Source of the DNA: a virus
IMG/VR virus record: IMGVR_UViG_3300045286_000174
Span: 1 to 44,325 of that record
Strand: one strand, 5' to 3'
DNA: 44,325 nt
The notes below the pieces were generated by a model, which was not told where the DNA came from, did not search any database, and worked only from the letters and a program-made list of their open reading frames with translations. The translations under genes and the position numbers were made by a program. The first letter of the stretch is position 1. Each line of letters opens with the position of its first letter. Below, one piece after another: positions 7,703 to 17,102 of this stretch.

Positions 7703-8382
7703 TACCAGGTGGACTAACGACTGCTTCCTTGGGTAGGCCCATTATAAGGAATGGTTTAATGATGTACCACACTATGGAGCCACAGACTATATCAGGAACT
7801 TCGATATATAACCAGACTTCAGATACTGTAACGTTGATCACTCGTAATTCGCCGACGGTTGAAGCCGGTGCAGTTGGGCAAGCCATGAAGTTCGTATCAG
7901 CCAGCAATCAGTATGCTAGCGGTGGTGATGGTGCAGCTTATGGAGTCAAACCTTATACGACTATTCTGATAGCGAAATCTCCTCATGATGCCATGTCGCA
8001 ATATGCTATTCAGCAAATGTGCAGCATCGCCTCAAACGGGTGTCTTTTCTCCTGGGATCATACTAACGGAGCGTTCGGACAAGCGTGGGCACTCCAGGCA
8101 GGAGGGTCGTGGTTTTCTGCTAAATACGTTACAAGCCTAAGAGCTAATACCTACTATACGTTAATAGTTACTTTTGATGGAACTTATTTAAAAGCATATC
8201 TTGGTGATTCTTTAGAAAGTACTACTCAAGTTACTGCGACACCTGGTTATATGAATAGAGTTGTATACTTAGGGTGTGGTTGGGGTGCGAACCCTTGTGA
8301 TTGTTCCATCGCTGAATTTAGATTCTACACCCGTGTTTTATCCGCCGGTGAGATATCGGCCATTGCCAGGCTGAGAGGATGA
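7699..8382 (+). CDS. LamG / concanavalin A-like lectin-domain protein
   Basis: A 227-residue protein starting at ATGA on the preceding fibre stop. The fold pattern is that of a LamG-like jelly roll: an early GLMMYHTME strand, VGQAMKFVSASNQYAS, then ANTYYTLIVTFDGTYLKAYLGDSLE, and the typical closing CSIAEFRFYTRVLSAGEISAIARL. In bacterial and phage proteins this ending marks sugar-binding LamG domains. Coupled to a fibre gene, it probably recognises surface polysaccharide on the host. The DNA is AT-rich like the end of the fibre gene, so both were probably exchanged as a block. Confidence 0.75.
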   Translation: MIPGGLTTASLGRPIIRNGLMMYHTMEPQTISGTSIYNQTSDTVTLITRNSPTVEAGAVGQAMKFVSASNQYASGGDGAAYGVKPYTTILIAKSPHDAMSQYAIQQMCSIASNGCLFSWDHTNGAFGQAWALQAGGSWFSAKYVTSLRANTYYTLIVTFDGTYLKAYLGDSLESTTQVTATPGYMNRVVYLGCGWGANPCDCSIAEFRFYTRVLSAGEISAIARLRG

Positions 8383-8384
8383 CC

Positions 8385-8999
8385 ATGGCTTTATATGTCA
8401 TTGAACTCGACAGCGGTTTTGAAGTCATCGGCGAATCCGATCCGGTAGTGATCGGCGATATTCAATATCCATATAATTTTCCGAAATCCGAAATACCGGG
8501 ATTGATCCCGGTCAGCGATCCGCCGGTAACGTTGGCGGCGCCTTTCAGTCATTGGCGATTGGTCAAGGCCGGTTCGCAATACATATGGGCGAAACCCGTC
8601 GCAGACATCCCGCTGGCCGATTTTGTCGAATCCATCTGCGACGCCATCGATCGATATGCCGCCAGTCTGTTCGACCTCGCAACCTCGGGCGTCTCGCCCG
8701 GCGAAATGGCGTCCTGGTCGATGAAGGCGATGCAGGCCTCACAGTATCTGGCCACGAACAATCCAGCGGTGGCGCCGCTGATCGCGCTGGAAGCCCAGTT
8801 CAGGGGCGAATCCTGCGCCGACATCGCCAATCGAATTCTGGCCAATTCCGCCAAGCTGGTGCCGCTGGAGGCGAACATCGCGGGAACCGCCGGCAAACAC
8901 AAAACGGCCGTGCGGGCAGCGACGAGTTTCGAGGAGGCCGCCGCTTATGACTGGCATACCGGATGGCCGGACATGAGCGGGTTTCCGCCGGAACGGTAG
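8385..8999 (+). CDS. Putative tail fibre assembly protein (DUF4376-like C-terminus)
   Basis: About 204 residues. ATG at 8379 and ATG at 8385 are both possible; GAGAGG lies at the right distance for 8385. The N-terminal part (LYVIELDSGFEVIGESDPVVIGDIQYPYNFP) resembles the short beta domain of fibre chaperone/assembly proteins. The C-terminal half is helical with A-N-I-A-G-T-A-G-K-H-K-T-A, a pattern like DUF4376 proteins found after fibre genes. The likely job is to help fold or attach the preceding fibre. GC content returns to the phage average here. Confidence 0.5.
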   Translation: MALYVIELDSGFEVIGESDPVVIGDIQYPYNFPKSEIPGLIPVSDPPVTLAAPFSHWRLVKAGSQYIWAKPVADIPLADFVESICDAIDRYAASLFDLATSGVSPGEMASWSMKAMQASQYLATNNPAVAPLIALEAQFRGESCADIANRILANSAKLVPLEANIAGTAGKHKTAVRAATSFEEAAAYDWHTGWPDMSGFPPER

Positions 9000-9018
9000 G
9001 ATCGGGCCGGGCAGCGCC

Positions 9019-9378
9019 GTGGACGAGGAAGCCGAATTCCGCAAGCCAGATCAGGTTTACGATGACGAAAGCCGCTGGTTCGACCGCCGCAAACATCCGC
9101 TGGGGCGGCGGGCGAGCGACCTGTACCGCTTCCAGATCGCGCCGCACAACTGGGGCGAGCTGTACTCGATTCTGGTCGTGCTGGTGTTTTTTATCGGCGT
9201 CATCGGCTGGTTTCTGAAACTGGAAAACCGGGTCGAACAGATGCAGAACACGATCATCGAATTGAAAATCCAGGTGGGCAGAGGAATTTTGCCGGTCGCC
9301 GAGGAACGGCTCAAGGCGCTGGATGAAAAGGTGGGAAGTCTCCAGCAAACATTACGCGAAAGCAGGCAACATCCATGA
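9019..9378 (+). CDS. Single-pass membrane protein with coiled coil
   Basis: 119 residues, starting with GTG and no strong ribosome-binding site. An N-terminal charged segment of about 48 residues (RRKHPLGRRASDLYR) is followed by one transmembrane helix (about 50-68, SILVVLVFFIGVIGWFL) and a heptad-rich tail (NRVEQMQNTIIELKI, ERLKALDEKVGSLQQTL). The layout would suit an inner-membrane spanin, a holin-like accessory or a phage membrane anchor, but nothing identifies it as a lysis protein. It overlaps the next gene by four bases. Confidence 0.65.
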   Translation: MDEEAEFRKPDQVYDDESRWFDRRKHPLGRRASDLYRFQIAPHNWGELYSILVVLVFFIGVIGWFLKLENRVEQMQNTIIELKIQVGRGILPVAEERLKALDEKVGSLQQTLRESRQHP

Positions 9379-9584
9379 ACGTCGGAAAATTGATGACAAC
9401 GCTCGACGAAATGCTCCGCAACGCCATCATTATGGTCGATTCCGAAATCCATCTGCGCACCATCGGCAATCTGGCGCCGGACGTGGAAATCGTCACCGAA
9501 AAATCACTGGACGTGATCTCGGCGCAGGATTTGCCGACCGGACTCACCATCGTCAAACTGATCGGCATCGAAGCGAATGGCTGA
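9375..9584 (+). CDS. Small protein upstream of tape measure, unknown
   Basis: 69 residues in the tail operon. It overlaps the membrane-protein gene by ATGA and the tape-measure gene by eight bases. Predicted helix (MTTLDEMLRNAIIMVDSEI) is followed by short strands. Its position just before the tape measure is that of tail assembly chaperones, but it is shorter than those and no frameshift site was found. Confidence 0.6.
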   Translation: MNVGKLMTTLDEMLRNAIIMVDSEIHLRTIGNLAPDVEIVTEKSLDVISAQDLPTGLTIVKLIGIEANG

Positions 9585-12500
9585 CCAGGAACTGAAATTC
9601 ATCCTGGAAGGCGATGCCGCCGGTGCGGTGGCGGCCTTCCAGAAGCTGGAACAGAAAACCGCCGAAACCTCGGCGGCGCTCGATTCCGCGCAGACCGAGG
9701 CGAACCGGCTCGGGCAGACGTTCGCCGAATCCGAGGCCAAGACCAACTCGCTGGCGATCCAGTGGGCATTGGGCAGGAAAGCCCTGCAGGAGCTGGGCGA
9801 GAGCGCCGGCAAGACTTCCGCCGAATACCAGACGCTCAAGGCCGAAGTCGGCGAAATGGAGGCCGCCTACAAGCGCCAGGCGGTCGAAACCAAAAACCTG
9901 GAAAAATCCTATGGTTCGGCGCAGATCAAGGCCGCCGAATTGCAGGCCGCGCTCGCCAAACAGCGCGAAACCCTCTCGCAATCCTCGGGCAACCTCGAAA
10001 AGGCCGGCATCGATGTCAACAATCTGGCGAAGGAATACGACCGGCTGAAAGTTTCCGCCGAAGTCGGCACCGCCTTCAAAGCATTGGATGTCAAGCCGAT
10101 CGAACTGCAGCGCGCCGAAATTGCGCGGCTGGAGCAGGCCTATCAGACGTTGAAGAATTCCGGCACCGTTTCGGCGGCAGACCTAGGCCGGGCGCACGAG
10201 GCGATGAAGACCAAGATCGCCAATCTTAATCCCGAGATCGCCAAAACTTCGGATTTGATGAATTCGCTCAGAAAGACGGCGATCGAAGCATTTGCCGCGT
10301 TTGGCGCGGTTCATGTCACACGCGATCTGATCGAAACCGCCGCCGGGTTCGAGCGCATCGACAATGCCCTGAAAGCGGTGACCGGCGATTCGGAAACCGC
10401 CTCCCGCGAGTTCGAGTTCGTGCGCCAGGTTTCCAATCGTCTCGGGCTGGAAATCGAATCCACCGCCCTGGCCTATATGAAACTGGCGGCCTCGGCACGC
10501 GGCACCGCGCTGGAAGGCGAGCAGACCCATCGCATCTTTGAATCCATCGCCAACGCCATGCGTAAGACGGGAGGCGATTCGGCACAGCTCGAAGGCGCCT
10601 TGCAGTCGATCGGCAAGATGATGTCCGTTGGCGTCGTCAATGGCAGTATGTTGCGCCGACAAATGGAAAGCGAACTTCCGGGCGCGTTTCATTTGGCCGC
10701 CGATGCGATGGGCGTGACCACCGTTCAGCTCAACGACATGCTATCCCGCGGCGAGGTGATGGCGACCGACCTGCTGCCAAAGCTGGCGAACCAACTGGAT
10801 AAAACCTTCGGCACGGAAAAAGCTGACAGCATCGCCTCCAACCTGGGGCGGATGGGTAATGCACTGCATGAACTCAAAGAATCGGCAGGTGATTTGTTTC
10901 ACATCAAAGATATCGTTGCTGAAAGTTCGGGGGCAATCGAACATATCAGTGATGATTTTCTTGCATTCTCATCGATCGCCGATGATTCGCTGGAAAAACT
11001 GCAAAACCAGCATGATGCGCTGGTGCGGCTAAAGAGTGACATTACCGAGCAGGATTTATGGGGCTATTACACCGGCAAACTCATGGAAGTCGATGCCGCG
11101 ATGGAAAAACTGGCACAAAGCGAGAATCATGAAGCCGAAGCCGCCCAAAAAACCAAACAAGCTCATGCCGATGCGCTGCTGATCGAGGAACAGCGCCGCG
11201 AGGGATTGAAAAAATACGCCGATGGAATGGCGGCGCTGGAAAAAATAACCGGATCGGAAAATCAGGCACTGCAATCCGGCCAACAGGCGCGCGTCGAGTC
11301 ACTCAAGGCGCAATTGGCCATGTCCGAAACCAGCGCAAAGGAAGCCGCGGCCGCCGACAAACATATCGCCGCCCTCACGTTCGAACGCGACGCCATCGCC
11401 AAAGCCGGCGAACTTCGCAAAATGGAGATCGACAACGCCAAATCATTGATAGCAGAAAAAAACCGCGAAGTTGAGATGGCAAAATTGCATCTCACTGCAT
11501 TGGAACAGGAAGCCGATGCCGACAGCAATCGCACGAACGAGGAAAAGGAAGCCATCGCATCCGCCAAAGCCGACGTGGCGGCCAAGCAGCAGCAGGCCAA
11601 TGCCGCCCGCCTGCACGCCGCCGAACTGTCCAGGCTTCCCGCCGAACTCGCAAAGATTACCGATGCCCAGGCGCTGGAATCGCAGGAAGTGCGCAAAGCC
11701 TATAACGATGCCTACACGCTCATCAATGCCGCCAAGGAACGTCGCAAAGCAGTACAAGAAGGAACGGGGACTACCAAAGAGGCTGACGCAGCCGACGAAG
11801 CCGCCGCCGTCGCCGTCGCCAAACTCACCGAGGCGGTGTCGCTCAACGCCCAGGCGCAAAAGGCGGATACCGCCGCCATCGCCGACCGCGCCGACACCGA
11901 AAAACGCGCGATAGCCGCGGTCGCCGCCGAAAAAGCCGCGCACAATGCCGCGGTCGCTTCGCAAAACGCCAAAAACCGCGCCGATGAAGCCTCGGCGGCG
12001 GCGGCCAGACACGCCGAAGACCAGGCCGCCATCCACGACGGCGAAAGCATGGGCGTGGTTTATGAAAATTCGGCGGCGATCCTGGCGACATTCGGAGAAA
12101 AGGGCAGGGAGGCGTTACTGGCCTGGAACAATTACCGCACCGACAGCACAGATGAATATGATCGCTGGATTCGATATGCCAATGACTGGATAAAGTCGGC
12201 GCAACAACAACAGGATCAGGTGGATGCGCTCACCGAAGCGTTGAAGAGGGCGACCGCTACGGGCGAAGGACTGTGGCGCTATGCGAATGCATCCGTCGGC
12301 GGCTTCGACAAGCTGGACGCGGAAAAGCTGGCCGGATTGCAGTCCGCCATCGATGCGGCCAAGGCCAAAATGCAGCAATTGAACGACGAATCGAAATCCA
12401 CCCTGCAGGGCATCCAGGACGAACTCTATCAACTCGAAGGCAACGCCAGGGCCTCAGAGGAAATGCGTTATCAGAACAAACTGGCCGAACTGCAGGCCAA

Positions 12501-12813
12501 GTTGCAGCAGGCCAATCAGGCCGGCGCGCGGCAGGCGATATCCGACCTGCAGCAGGCTTTGCAACTGGAGGAGCAGATCCACGCCAAAAAGATGGCCAAT
12601 ATCAGTCAGGAACAGATGGCCAAGATCTCCAATACCAACGTTTTCGCCTATCCCGGAACCGCCGAAGCCGGCGGCATTGCCGCCGCGCCGAAGCCGGAGC
12701 GCACCGTGCGCCTCGAACTGGCCACGCCTGCCGGCGTCATTCCCGCGACCATCAACAGCGAACATGCCGCCATCCTCGACAAACTGGCGGTCAGCCGAAG
12801 GAGCGCGATGTGA
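9577..12813 (+). CDS. Tail tape measure protein
   Basis: A 1078-residue protein, by far alanine- and glutamate-rich. Long coiled coils run from 1-240 and 480-1020. The conserved tape-measure domain (TIGR02675 type) spans about 240-430: VSNRLGLEIESTALAYMKLA, a run of IANAMRKTGGDSAQLEGALQ, then GSMLRRQMESELPGAF and NDMLSRGEVMATDLLPKLANQL. This protein sets tail length and is ejected with DNA. At roughly 0.15 nm per residue the tail would be about 160 nm, supporting siphovirus morphology. Unlike many tape measures, no transmembrane stretch or peptidase domain is visible. Confidence 0.9.
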   Translation: MADQELKFILEGDAAGAVAAFQKLEQKTAETSAALDSAQTEANRLGQTFAESEAKTNSLAIQWALGRKALQELGESAGKTSAEYQTLKAEVGEMEAAYKRQAVETKNLEKSYGSAQIKAAELQAALAKQRETLSQSSGNLEKAGIDVNNLAKEYDRLKVSAEVGTAFKALDVKPIELQRAEIARLEQAYQTLKNSGTVSAADLGRAHEAMKTKIANLNPEIAKTSDLMNSLRKTAIEAFAAFGAVHVTRDLIETAAGFERIDNALKAVTGDSETASREFEFVRQVSNRLGLEIESTALAYMKLAASARGTALEGEQTHRIFESIANAMRKTGGDSAQLEGALQSIGKMMSVGVVNGSMLRRQMESELPGAFHLAADAMGVTTVQLNDMLSRGEVMATDLLPKLANQLDKTFGTEKADSIASNLGRMGNALHELKESAGDLFHIKDIVAESSGAIEHISDDFLAFSSIADDSLEKLQNQHDALVRLKSDITEQDLWGYYTGKLMEVDAAMEKLAQSENHEAEAAQKTKQAHADALLIEEQRREGLKKYADGMAALEKITGSENQALQSGQQARVESLKAQLAMSETSAKEAAAADKHIAALTFERDAIAKAGELRKMEIDNAKSLIAEKNREVEMAKLHLTALEQEADADSNRTNEEKEAIASAKADVAAKQQQANAARLHAAELSRLPAELAKITDAQALESQEVRKAYNDAYTLINAAKERRKAVQEGTGTTKEADAADEAAAVAVAKLTEAVSLNAQAQKADTAAIADRADTEKRAIAAVAAEKAAHNAAVASQNAKNRADEASAAAARHAEDQAAIHDGESMGVVYENSAAILATFGEKGREALLAWNNYRTDSTDEYDRWIRYANDWIKSAQQQQDQVDALTEALKRATATGEGLWRYANASVGGFDKLDAEKLAGLQSAIDAAKAKMQQLNDESKSTLQGIQDELYQLEGNARASEEMRYQNKLAELQAKLQQANQAGARQAISDLQQALQLEEQIHAKKMANISQEQMAKISNTNVFAYPGTAEAGGIAAAPKPERTVRLELATPAGVIPATINSEHAAILDKLAVSRRSAM

Positions 12814-13229
12814 GCACGATCCTGACTCCGGCGGGCGGACTGTCGTTGATATTGCCGAATGGACTTTACTGGGAAGATCGCGGCAAGTGGCAGGCCACCC
12901 GCCAGGTGGTCAAGCCGCTGCTGCCCGATGCCGGCGGCAGCGCGGCGATCCTGATTCAGGAAACCCATCTTTCCGCCGGACGCCCGATCACGCTGGTCTC
13001 CACGCCCAACACCGGCTGGGCGACCTGGGGACAGGTTCAGCTCATTCTGGCCCTGGCGGACAATCCCACCGACATGACCCTGGTTTATGCCGGAGTCAGT
13101 TACAGCGTGCGCTTTCGCTTCGAAAACGGCAGCGCGGTGGAATGGGAGCCGCTCTGGGGGCCGTTGACGCCAAATGAATGGCTGGACGACGTTTACTGCC
13201 TGCTCACCCTGAGATTGATCGAGACATGA
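12810..13229 (+). CDS. Tail protein after tape measure, unknown
   Basis: 139 residues, GTG start overlapping the tape-measure stop (GTGA), and the next gene starts in its own stop (ATGA). Beta-strand rich with many tryptophans (GLYWEDRGKWQATRQ, NTGWATWGQVQLILALADN, VEWEPLWGPLTPNEWLDD). In this position siphoviruses encode a distal-tail or tape-measure-partner protein. The family is not recognised. Confidence 0.65.
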   Translation: MSTILTPAGGLSLILPNGLYWEDRGKWQATRQVVKPLLPDAGGSAAILIQETHLSAGRPITLVSTPNTGWATWGQVQLILALADNPTDMTLVYAGVSYSVRFRFENGSAVEWEPLWGPLTPNEWLDDVYCLLTLRLIET

Positions 13230-16200
13230 CCATCCTCAACGACGACATCGTATTTTTCGAACCGGAAAGCCGGGTGCCGGACGACACCAACGGCGGCCAG
13301 ATCACCCACCGGGTGATCGCCTCGGGACAGGTGGGCAATCTGGTGCCGCCGATCGCCGACGCCGACCGGGTGAGCGGCAACGTGGCCGGCTACAAGTTCT
13401 ACCTGGGCATCGATACGCCCAGCCGGGATGTCTATTACAAGCCGTGGGTTTTCGTGTCGAAACCGCCGGCCAATGCCGGCGTCGGAACCGTGCTGTTCAA
13501 CACCGACGATTGGTTCGATACCTGGGCGGACGCCCGCATCAAGCTCGAACAATATCTGGTCGCCGGCCCGTCACTGCACGGGCGGCTGCTGGAAACCCAA
13601 CTTCAGGGCCAGCGCTCGTTCCAGATCTACCAAATGCCGACCTATGCTCTCCCTGAAGCCGGCGAGGTCTATGTGCTGGTTTATCATGATGGGCTGAACG
13701 ATGAGGTCAGCCAGTTCGTTCGCGCCACCAAGGTCACCGCCGAATTGCAAACATTCAGGTTATGGAGCGGCGGCAGTTTCCGCGATGTGGTGTTCAATGT
13801 CGTCACCGTCGAGACCGCCGAGATACTGAATCGGGATTTCAATGGCGGCGTCATCACCGACGACGACAACTATACGCCGCCTTCCATCGTGCGTTCCTCG
13901 CGCATCGCCGATGCGGTCAAACTGTTTGGCATCCGGCCATTGACCGCCGAGGCCTCGATCGCCGAATCCGTCGTCCAGGTCGACACCCTCTATCATTCGC
14001 TGGTGCCGTCGGCGGTGCGCGAAACCGCGCTGGCCAACGTCGACGCCACCGGACAGGCCAACGGATTCGTCGAGGCCGGCAATTCGGTTTCCTTCAACAC
14101 CAATGCGCCGTTCGGCCCCTCGAATTCGATCTGGTTGGGATCGCCGTTCTATCCCGGCACGCTGGCGGTTTCCGGCGCCGCCACCCTTGCCGACGACGGC
14201 AAGGGACAGGTTCTGGCCGGTTCCACCGTGGTCGGCAGCGCGGATTACGCCACCGGCATCCTTTCCGGCCTGACCGGAGCGCCGAGCTATTACGGCTTCA
14301 AGACCGTCGGATTCACCCCGGCGGCGGTTCCGGTCACGCATCCGCACACTACCTCCATCGGCATCGATCAAGGCAACCGCGGCTTCGTCTATGTGCTGAA
14401 TCTCGATCCGCCGCCGACGCGCGGATCGCTGAAAGTCACCTACTTGGCCGCCGGCAAGGTCTACACCCTGCGGGATCAGGGCGACGGCTCCCTGACCGGG
14501 ATCGACAGCTCCTATGGTGTCGGTCAGTTTCGCTGGTCGACCAATACCCTCACCGTCACCCTTGGAGTACTGCCCGATCCCGACAGCGAGATCATCATCG
14601 CCTGGGGATCGGCGGTGACCCAGTACAACCGCTCCGGCGCCACGCTGGCCGCGCCGGAATTCCGGCTGCAGTGCGCCCACGAGGGCGGCGCGCCGGGAAC
14701 TTTCACCGTCACCTGGAACGACGGCAGCGACCGCAGCGCCACCGACGACGGCGCAGGCAATCTCACCGGTTCCGCCGCCGGACTGGTGCGCTACAACGAG
14801 CCCGGCGGGGCCTTCATCTACCTGCGCCCGAACATCCTGCCTGCGCCTGGCGTGCGCTTCACCGTCGAATACAACACCGGTTCGCCGATTACCTATACCC
14901 AGGCCGCGCCCAGCGAGGACGGCAGCGGCAATATCGCGGTCGAGCTGGCGGATCACAACATCGTTGCCGGCACGCTGCAGATCGGCTGGACGACCAGCGG
15001 CGACAGCGGAACCAGCCAGTGGTACGCCTATGACAATGGCGGCGGCGGATTCAAGGATCACGCCGGCAGCATCGATTACACCAACGGCGCCTTCACCCTG
15101 CATGTCCATGCCACCGTTTCGCGCTGGTCGAAATCCAGCCGCATGACGGCGACCGGCTCGATCACCACGGAAATGGGCGGCAAGCTCGGCATCGGCAACA
15201 GCAGCACCAGTGTGATCGTCACTTCGGCGACCACGATCAACTCCATCACCGACGAGCAGATCATCGGCGGCCTGCTTTCGATCCGCTACCGCACCGGCAA
15301 TTCACCGGATAACCATGTCGAATATTTCGACGCGACCACGCTTCTGCTCGACCTGACGCCCGGACTGAGCGAAGCGATCACGCCGGGATCGGCCCGCTTC
15401 ATGCTCGGCGGCGCGACCTATAGCGAAAACGGCACCGGCACCCTCTACCGCGACATCAATCCCGCCGACGGCACCGGCGCTCGGGCCGGCATCCTGGATT
15501 TCGCCTCCGGCTGGGCGATGCTGACCGACTGGCCGGCGGCCTCGCCGACGCGAACTCTGCAGGCGCTGCTCACCACCCTGGGCGAATATGCCGCCTCCGA
15601 TGCCGTGGTGCAAATGCCCTCGCGTCCCCTGCGGCCCGGTTCAGTGCAGATCATGGTCACCCAATCCAACGGCACCGCGCTCAGCGTGACCGCGCCGGAA
15701 TCCGGCACCATCGACGCCACCGACCTGGCCGGCATCGTCGATCCGCTGACCGGCATCCTGCATCTGCGTTTCGGCAACTGGGTGACGGCGGCGGGCCACG
15801 AATCCGAGTGGTGGTACGACACCCGCAACATTCGATCCTCGGACGGCAAAATCTGGAAGCCGACGCCGGTTCTGATCGGCACGCTTCGATTCAACGCGGT
15901 GGTGACTTCCTATCTGCCGCTCAACGCCGAGGAGATCGGCATCAATCCCAGCCGCTTTCCCGGTGACGGCAAGATTCAATGGGTGCAGGCCGGCGATGAC
16001 GCGGTGATCCACAACGAACAGTCGGCGGCGATCAGCGGGCCGATTGCGCCGGGACAGACCGTTTCCGCCGGACGCAACCGGCTGTATCAGGTGCGGGTGC
16101 TGGACGCCAACGGATTGATCGTTCCGGCCTCGAATACGACGTGGGCGGAAACGCGGAACGATGCCAACGGGCTGACCGGCATCGCCTTCGCTTCCTCCGG

Positions 16201-16813
16201 TCTCAATCTGACCGCCTATACCCAGCCTTTCACCCTTTACCATCAGGTGATCGACCGCGCGCGTGTGCTGGACGTGGACATTTCCGGGCGGATCAGCCTT
16301 CAGGGACTGCTGTCGCACGATTACCCGGCGGACACCAGTTACATCTCCACCGCCCTGCCGCTCGGCAACATGCTGGTTTCGGTTCCGGTGCATTTCACCC
16401 AGGAGACCTGGAACGGGGTATGGAGCGACACGCGCATCGGCAACGAGCCGATGATGCAGTACGACAGCGCCAATTTCCCGCTGCTGCTGCTCAACGAGGG
16501 CGCGATCCAGGAGCGCTGGGCGATCATCCTGACCGGCACCACGACCTACAAGCTGATCTCCGAGAATCTCGGCATCGTCGCCCAAGGCATCAGCGTCAGC
16601 CAGGATTTCAGCCCGACCAATCCATTGACCGGCAAGCCGTATTTTCACGCTCAGGCCGGATTCCTCGGGCTCGGCGGCAGCGTCGGCAACGTGTTCCGCT
16701 TCAACACCACGGCGGCCAACCGCCCGGTCTGGCCGATCGTCACCGTATTGCCGGGCGAGGCCTCCAGCGGCGAGGATCAGTTCACCGTGCAGGTGATCGG
16801 CAATGCCGAATAA
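13226..16813 (+). CDS. Large tail structural protein, probably tail-tip
   Basis: 1195 residues, almost all beta structure. Glycine/threonine/serine-rich repeated strand-turn units such as RGSLKVTYLAAGKVYTLRD, PGTFTVTWNDGSDR and AGTLQIGWTTSGDSG recur about every 100 residues between roughly 390 and 700, and suggest repeated Ig-like or beta-sandwich modules. The first 250 residues are less repetitive (YYKPWVFVSKPPANAG, FNTDDWFDTWADARIKLEQYL) and may form the tail-binding base. No enzymatic motif was found. It follows the tape measure in a tightly overlapped operon, so it is probably part of the tail tip or central fibre. ATG at 13226 is chosen because it overlaps the previous stop. Confidence 0.65.
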   Translation: MTILNDDIVFFEPESRVPDDTNGGQITHRVIASGQVGNLVPPIADADRVSGNVAGYKFYLGIDTPSRDVYYKPWVFVSKPPANAGVGTVLFNTDDWFDTWADARIKLEQYLVAGPSLHGRLLETQLQGQRSFQIYQMPTYALPEAGEVYVLVYHDGLNDEVSQFVRATKVTAELQTFRLWSGGSFRDVVFNVVTVETAEILNRDFNGGVITDDDNYTPPSIVRSSRIADAVKLFGIRPLTAEASIAESVVQVDTLYHSLVPSAVRETALANVDATGQANGFVEAGNSVSFNTNAPFGPSNSIWLGSPFYPGTLAVSGAATLADDGKGQVLAGSTVVGSADYATGILSGLTGAPSYYGFKTVGFTPAAVPVTHPHTTSIGIDQGNRGFVYVLNLDPPPTRGSLKVTYLAAGKVYTLRDQGDGSLTGIDSSYGVGQFRWSTNTLTVTLGVLPDPDSEIIIAWGSAVTQYNRSGATLAAPEFRLQCAHEGGAPGTFTVTWNDGSDRSATDDGAGNLTGSAAGLVRYNEPGGAFIYLRPNILPAPGVRFTVEYNTGSPITYTQAAPSEDGSGNIAVELADHNIVAGTLQIGWTTSGDSGTSQWYAYDNGGGGFKDHAGSIDYTNGAFTLHVHATVSRWSKSSRMTATGSITTEMGGKLGIGNSSTSVIVTSATTINSITDEQIIGGLLSIRYRTGNSPDNHVEYFDATTLLLDLTPGLSEAITPGSARFMLGGATYSENGTGTLYRDINPADGTGARAGILDFASGWAMLTDWPAASPTRTLQALLTTLGEYAASDAVVQMPSRPLRPGSVQIMVTQSNGTALSVTAPESGTIDATDLAGIVDPLTGILHLRFGNWVTAAGHESEWWYDTRNIRSSDGKIWKPTPVLIGTLRFNAVVTSYLPLNAEEIGINPSRFPGDGKIQWVQAGDDAVIHNEQSAAISGPIAPGQTVSAGRNRLYQVRVLDANGLIVPASNTTWAETRNDANGLTGIAFASSGLNLTAYTQPFTLYHQVIDRARVLDVDISGRISLQGLLSHDYPADTSYISTALPLGNMLVSVPVHFTQETWNGVWSDTRIGNEPMMQYDSANFPLLLLNEGAIQERWAIILTGTTTYKLISENLGIVAQGISVSQDFSPTNPLTGKPYFHAQAGFLGLGGSVGNVFRFNTTAANRPVWPIVTVLPGEASSGEDQFTVQVIGNAE

Positions 16814-17102
16814 ACTCGGGATAAACAGAATTTTCGGGATGATCAAGATTTTGCCGTTCATGATCATGGTTCTGCTGGCGAACTGTCAGTCCGATCCGAA
16901 ATTGCCCAAATCGGACTATGCCGTCGACCGGCAGCGCTGCACGGATGATTACTATGCGGGACGGGCCACGCAGGCTTGCGTGAGGGCGCTTAACGGTTCG
17001 GAAGACGATCTCAAGAACTGCAAGGCAGATTTCGACTGCATCAACCAATTGCTGAAAAAGCAGGCCGGGCATTCAGACCCGACAAAAAAAGGTGAACCAT
17101 GA
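16803..17102 (+). CDS. Putative small lipoprotein, cysteine-rich
   Basis: 99 residues. A hydrophobic leader (MIKILPFMIMVLLANC) ends in a cysteine at a lipobox-like site, though Asn at -1 is unusual. The mature part has further cysteines spaced for disulphides (QRC, QAC, KNC, FDC). The start may be 16803, overlapping the tail gene, or ATG at 16839 directly before the leader. A secreted lipoprotein amid tail genes could be an outer-membrane spanin or a superinfection-exclusion lipoprotein. No family is recognised. Confidence 0.55.
   Translation: MPNKLGINRIFGMIKILPFMIMVLLANCQSDPKLPKSDYAVDRQRCTDDYYAGRATQACVRALNGSEDDLKNCKADFDCINQLLKKQAGHSDPTKKGEP

Noticed and set aside
13760-15109. Long minus-strand open frame opposite the large tail gene
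   Set aside because: Composed of Gly/Ala/Arg/Asp typical of antisense GC-rich frames; the plus strand codes a tail protein with clean overlaps at both ends.
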